From Kiritimatiellales bacterium (GTDB lineage: Bacteria > Verrucomicrobiota > Kiritimatiellia > Kiritimatiellales > Pontiellaceae), in contig DAOVNC010000041.1 in assembly GCA_030630445.1 (NCBI GenBank), positions 1 through 14,451 on the forward strand: a DNA stretch of 14,451 nt, read 5' to 3'. Positions 12,230 through 14,451 of the stretch are shown one piece after another. Both the position numbers and the translations under genes were made by a program. The notes under the pieces are model-generated. The model worked only from the letters and a program-made list of their open reading frames with translations, made no database searches and was not told where the DNA came from. Within the stretch, counting starts at the first letter, position 1, and each line of letters starts with the position of its first letter.

Positions 12230-14451
12230 AAAACAAAATCAAATTCCTAATAGGTTTAGCCATAGGGTTTTCGTGCGGGGTTGAAGCAGGGCGCGAGACA
12301 ACATCCTTTAACGAAGGCTGGCGCTTTGCACGATTTGGCGCCATGCCGGACGGGACGCAGCTGGGCGAGCCCAAGGGACTGGAAAAGGTTGCCGCAGACG
12401 ATGCCGACTGGCGCTTGCTGAACCTTCCGCATGATTGGGGGATCGAAGGCCCCTTTCGCGATGATCTGCCAAACGGAACCGGAAAGCTTCCTTGGGCGGG
12501 CATCGGCTGGTACCGCAAAACGTTCCAGTCATTGGAAGCCGACCAGGGGAAGCGCGTCTTTGTTGAATTCGACGGCGCAATGAGCAACAGCAAGGTTTGG
12601 CTCAACGGCGAATATGTCGGCGAATGGCCCTATGGCTATGCCTCGTTCCAGCTCGAGCTAACCAAGCATTTGAAGGTCGGGCAGGAAAATGTGATTGCGG
12701 TGCGGCTGGACAATAAGGCCGATTCATCGCGCTGGTATCCGGGCGGCGGCATCTACCGCAATGTTCGGCTCGTCAAAACCGCACCGCTGCATGTGGCCCA
12801 CTGGGGAACGTTTGTGACGACACCGCAGGTTTCCAAAAGCAAAGCCACCGTGCAGATTGCAACCACCGTGCGAAACCAGTCGGACAAAAAAACAGGGATG
12901 GATGTGCGCCACGAAATCTTCAACGCCCAGGAGGTCAAAGTCGCAGGAACCACGCTAAAAAACGCACCGCTTGAATCCGCATGCACCCTGACCGTCAAAA
13001 AGCCTAAACTCTGGGATCTGGAGTCGCCCGTGCTTTATCGCGTAGAAACCGCAATCCTTGTCGATGGAACCGTGGTGGATGAATACGAAACCGTTTTCGG
13101 CATCCGCACCATCAAATACATCGCCGATCAAGGGTTTCTGCTCAATGGAAAAGTGGTGAAGCTGAAAGGCGTCTGCCAGCACCATGACCTCGGGCCGCTG
13201 GGTTCGGCCGTGCATCTCCGCGCGGTGGAGCGGCAGATTGAGATCCTCCAAAAAATGGGCTGCAACGCGATCCGCACCTCGCACAACCCCCCGGCTCCCG
13301 AACTGCTGGATGCGTGCGACCGGATGGGCATGCTGGTGCAGGTCGAAGCGTTCGACTGCTGGGAAAAAGGAAAGCGCCCCAACGATTATCACCTCCATTT
13401 TCCCGAATGGCATGAAAAGGATCTTCGCGCCATGATCCATCGCGACCGCAACCATCCCTCGGTGATCATGTGGAGTACCGGCAACGAAGTCCGTGAGCAG
13501 GCCACCCCGGAGGGTCACAAGGTTTCCACGCATCTGACCGAAATCATTCACTCCGAAGACCGCACCCGTCCCGTCACCGCCGGTGCAAGCTATCCAAAAG
13601 CGGGAACCAACGGCTTTCAGAAAACGGTCGATGTTTTTGGCTACAACTACAAGCCGCACCTCTACGGGAAGGTTCGCGAAGTGAATCCCGACCTGCCGAT
13701 CTACGGAAGCGAAACCGCTTCCTGCATTAGCTCGCGCGGCGAATATTTCTTCCCGGTAATGGACAATAAAAACAAGGGGGTTGGCGGACGGTTCCATGTC
13801 AGCAGCTACGATCTCTACGCTCCGGGATGGGCAAGCAAGCCCGACGTCGAATTTGAAGGGCAGGATCGCCATCCGTTTGTGGGCGGCGAGTTTGTCTGGA
13901 CGGGCTTCGACTATATCGGCGAGCCGACGCCCTTTAACAAGGATAAGACCAACCTGCTCAACTTTACCGATCCCGCAGAGAAAAAGAAAATGGAGGAGGA
14001 GCTCAAAAAGATGAAAGGCGGTATCCCGCCGCGCAGCTCCTACTTTGGCATCATCGACCTCTGCGGCTTCCCGAAGGATCGTTTTTATCTCTATCAATCC
14101 CGCTGGCGCCCCGAGTTGCCCATGGCGCACATCCTTCCCCATTGGAACTGGCCGGAGCGCATCGGTGAAATCACGCCGGTACATGTCTATACCTCCGGCG
14201 ACGAAGCCGAACTCTTTCTGAACGGGAAATCGCTGGGACGCAAAAAGAAGGGGGAGTATGAATACCGCCTGCGCTGGGACGAGGTCGAATACCAGCCCGG
14301 CACCCTCAAGGTGGTCGCCTACAAAAAGGGAAGGAAGTGGGCCGAAGCGACGATGAAAACCACCGGCGCGGCAAAAAAGATCGGGCTTTCCGCCGACCGC
14401 TCCGAGATCCAAGCCGATGGCGCCGACCTTTCATTTGTAACCGTGCAAATT
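12226..14451 (+). CDS. Exported glycoside hydrolase family 2 (beta-galactosidase-like), cut by window end
   Basis: An open frame of 742 codons with no stop before the window edge. Residues 1-21 (MKNKIK, hydrophobic core, VEA) form a signal peptide. Then comes the GH2 sugar-binding domain (LPHDWGIEGPF, GWYRKTF, WLNGEYVG, WYPGGGIYRNVRL), an immunoglobulin-like domain, and the TIM barrel with LKGVCQHHDLGPLG, RTSHNPP, acid/base Glu421 in STGNEVRE and nucleophile Glu496 in IYGSETAS. The 75-residue spacing of the two Glu resembles LacZ. After the barrel, VHVYTSGDEAELFLNGKSLG starts a DUF4982-type beta domain and continues into sequence like the next C-terminal domain. Start: ATG at 12226 overlaps the sulfatase stop as ATGA, indicating translational coupling; no strong Shine-Dalgarno. 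Beta-galactosidase is most likely, but other GH2 activities cannot be excluded. Confidence 0.93.
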   Translation, partial: MKNKIKFLIGLAIGFSCGVEAGRETTSFNEGWRFARFGAMPDGTQLGEPKGLEKVAADDADWRLLNLPHDWGIEGPFRDDLPNGTGKLPWAGIGWYRKTFQSLEADQGKRVFVEFDGAMSNSKVWLNGEYVGEWPYGYASFQLELTKHLKVGQENVIAVRLDNKADSSRWYPGGGIYRNVRLVKTAPLHVAHWGTFVTTPQVSKSKATVQIATTVRNQSDKKTGMDVRHEIFNAQEVKVAGTTLKNAPLESACTLTVKKPKLWDLESPVLYRVETAILVDGTVVDEYETVFGIRTIKYIADQGFLLNGKVVKLKGVCQHHDLGPLGSAVHLRAVERQIEILQKMGCNAIRTSHNPPAPELLDACDRMGMLVQVEAFDCWEKGKRPNDYHLHFPEWHEKDLRAMIHRDRNHPSVIMWSTGNEVREQATPEGHKVSTHLTEIIHSEDRTRPVTAGASYPKAGTNGFQKTVDVFGYNYKPHLYGKVREVNPDLPIYGSETASCISSRGEYFFPVMDNKNKGVGGRFHVSSYDLYAPGWASKPDVEFEGQDRHPFVGGEFVWTGFDYIGEPTPFNKDKTNLLNFTDPAEKKKMEEELKKMKGGIPPRSSYFGIIDLCGFPKDRFYLYQSRWRPELPMAHILPHWNWPERIGEITPVHVYTSGDEAELFLNGKSLGRKKKGEYEYRLRWDEVEYQPGTLKVVAYKKGRKWAEATMKTTGAAKKIGLSADRSEIQADGADLSFVTVQI

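Noticed and set aside
12955..14412. 485-codon open frame on the minus strand opposite the GH2 gene
   Set aside because: The plus-strand frame has full GH2 domains and catalytic residues across the same region; the minus frame has no recognisable domain or ribosome site and is an antisense shadow.
1..14451. tRNA, rRNA, insertion sequence, phage or known defence-system genes
   Set aside because: No cloverleaf, transposase motif, terminal inverted repeats with target duplication, integrase or defence protein was seen on reading both strands; short non-coding RNAs could still be missed by eye.

Overview
The window is a GC-rich bacterial chromosome segment with twelve protein genes and no rRNA, tRNA, insertion sequence or CRISPR array that I can see. 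Housekeeping genes (RNA polymerase omega, FtsH, RlmD, thioredoxin) sit beside an exported sulfatase and an exported glycoside hydrolase family 2 enzyme. Type I and type II signal peptides point to a cell with an outer envelope. Sulfatase plus GH2 is typical of marine polysaccharide degraders in the PVC superphylum, such as Kiritimatiellota (Pontiella-like). That placement is inference from gene content, not from a marker search.

Layout. At 153-407 (+) is a short rpoZ with a clear sigma70-type promoter and a hairpin terminator. At 536-2200 (+) is an AMP-forming acyl-CoA synthetase. Its 3' end overlaps by 11 bp the convergent pair at 2190-4308 (-): a PTS EIIA-like protein with an extra C-terminal domain, followed by a CPA-type cation/proton antiporter. 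At 4472-5437 (+) is a secreted, low-complexity protein of unknown function, divergent from that pair. At 5491-9418 (-) lie rlmD, ftsH and a BamE-like lipoprotein in transcription order; the last two are probably cotranscribed. At 9655-10663 (+) are a small nitroreductase and thioredoxin, each with its own promoter and terminator candidates. At 10796-14451 (+) a sulfatase and a GH2 beta-galactosidase-like enzyme overlap by ATGA; the GH2 gene runs off the right edge.

Functional themes: envelope homeostasis (FtsH, lipoprotein, regulated antiporter), redox (nitroreductase, thioredoxin) and sulfated glycan breakdown (sulfatase plus GH2, translationally coupled, both exported). The least explained parts are the EIIA C-terminal domain and its link to the antiporter, the secreted repeat protein, and two intergenic repeat structures: a REP-like hairpin at 9530-9549 and inverted heptad repeats at 10169-10254. 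No gene-free stretch exceeds 300 bases; the longest, 9419-9654 and 10162-10342, hold these repeats and promoter or terminator candidates.
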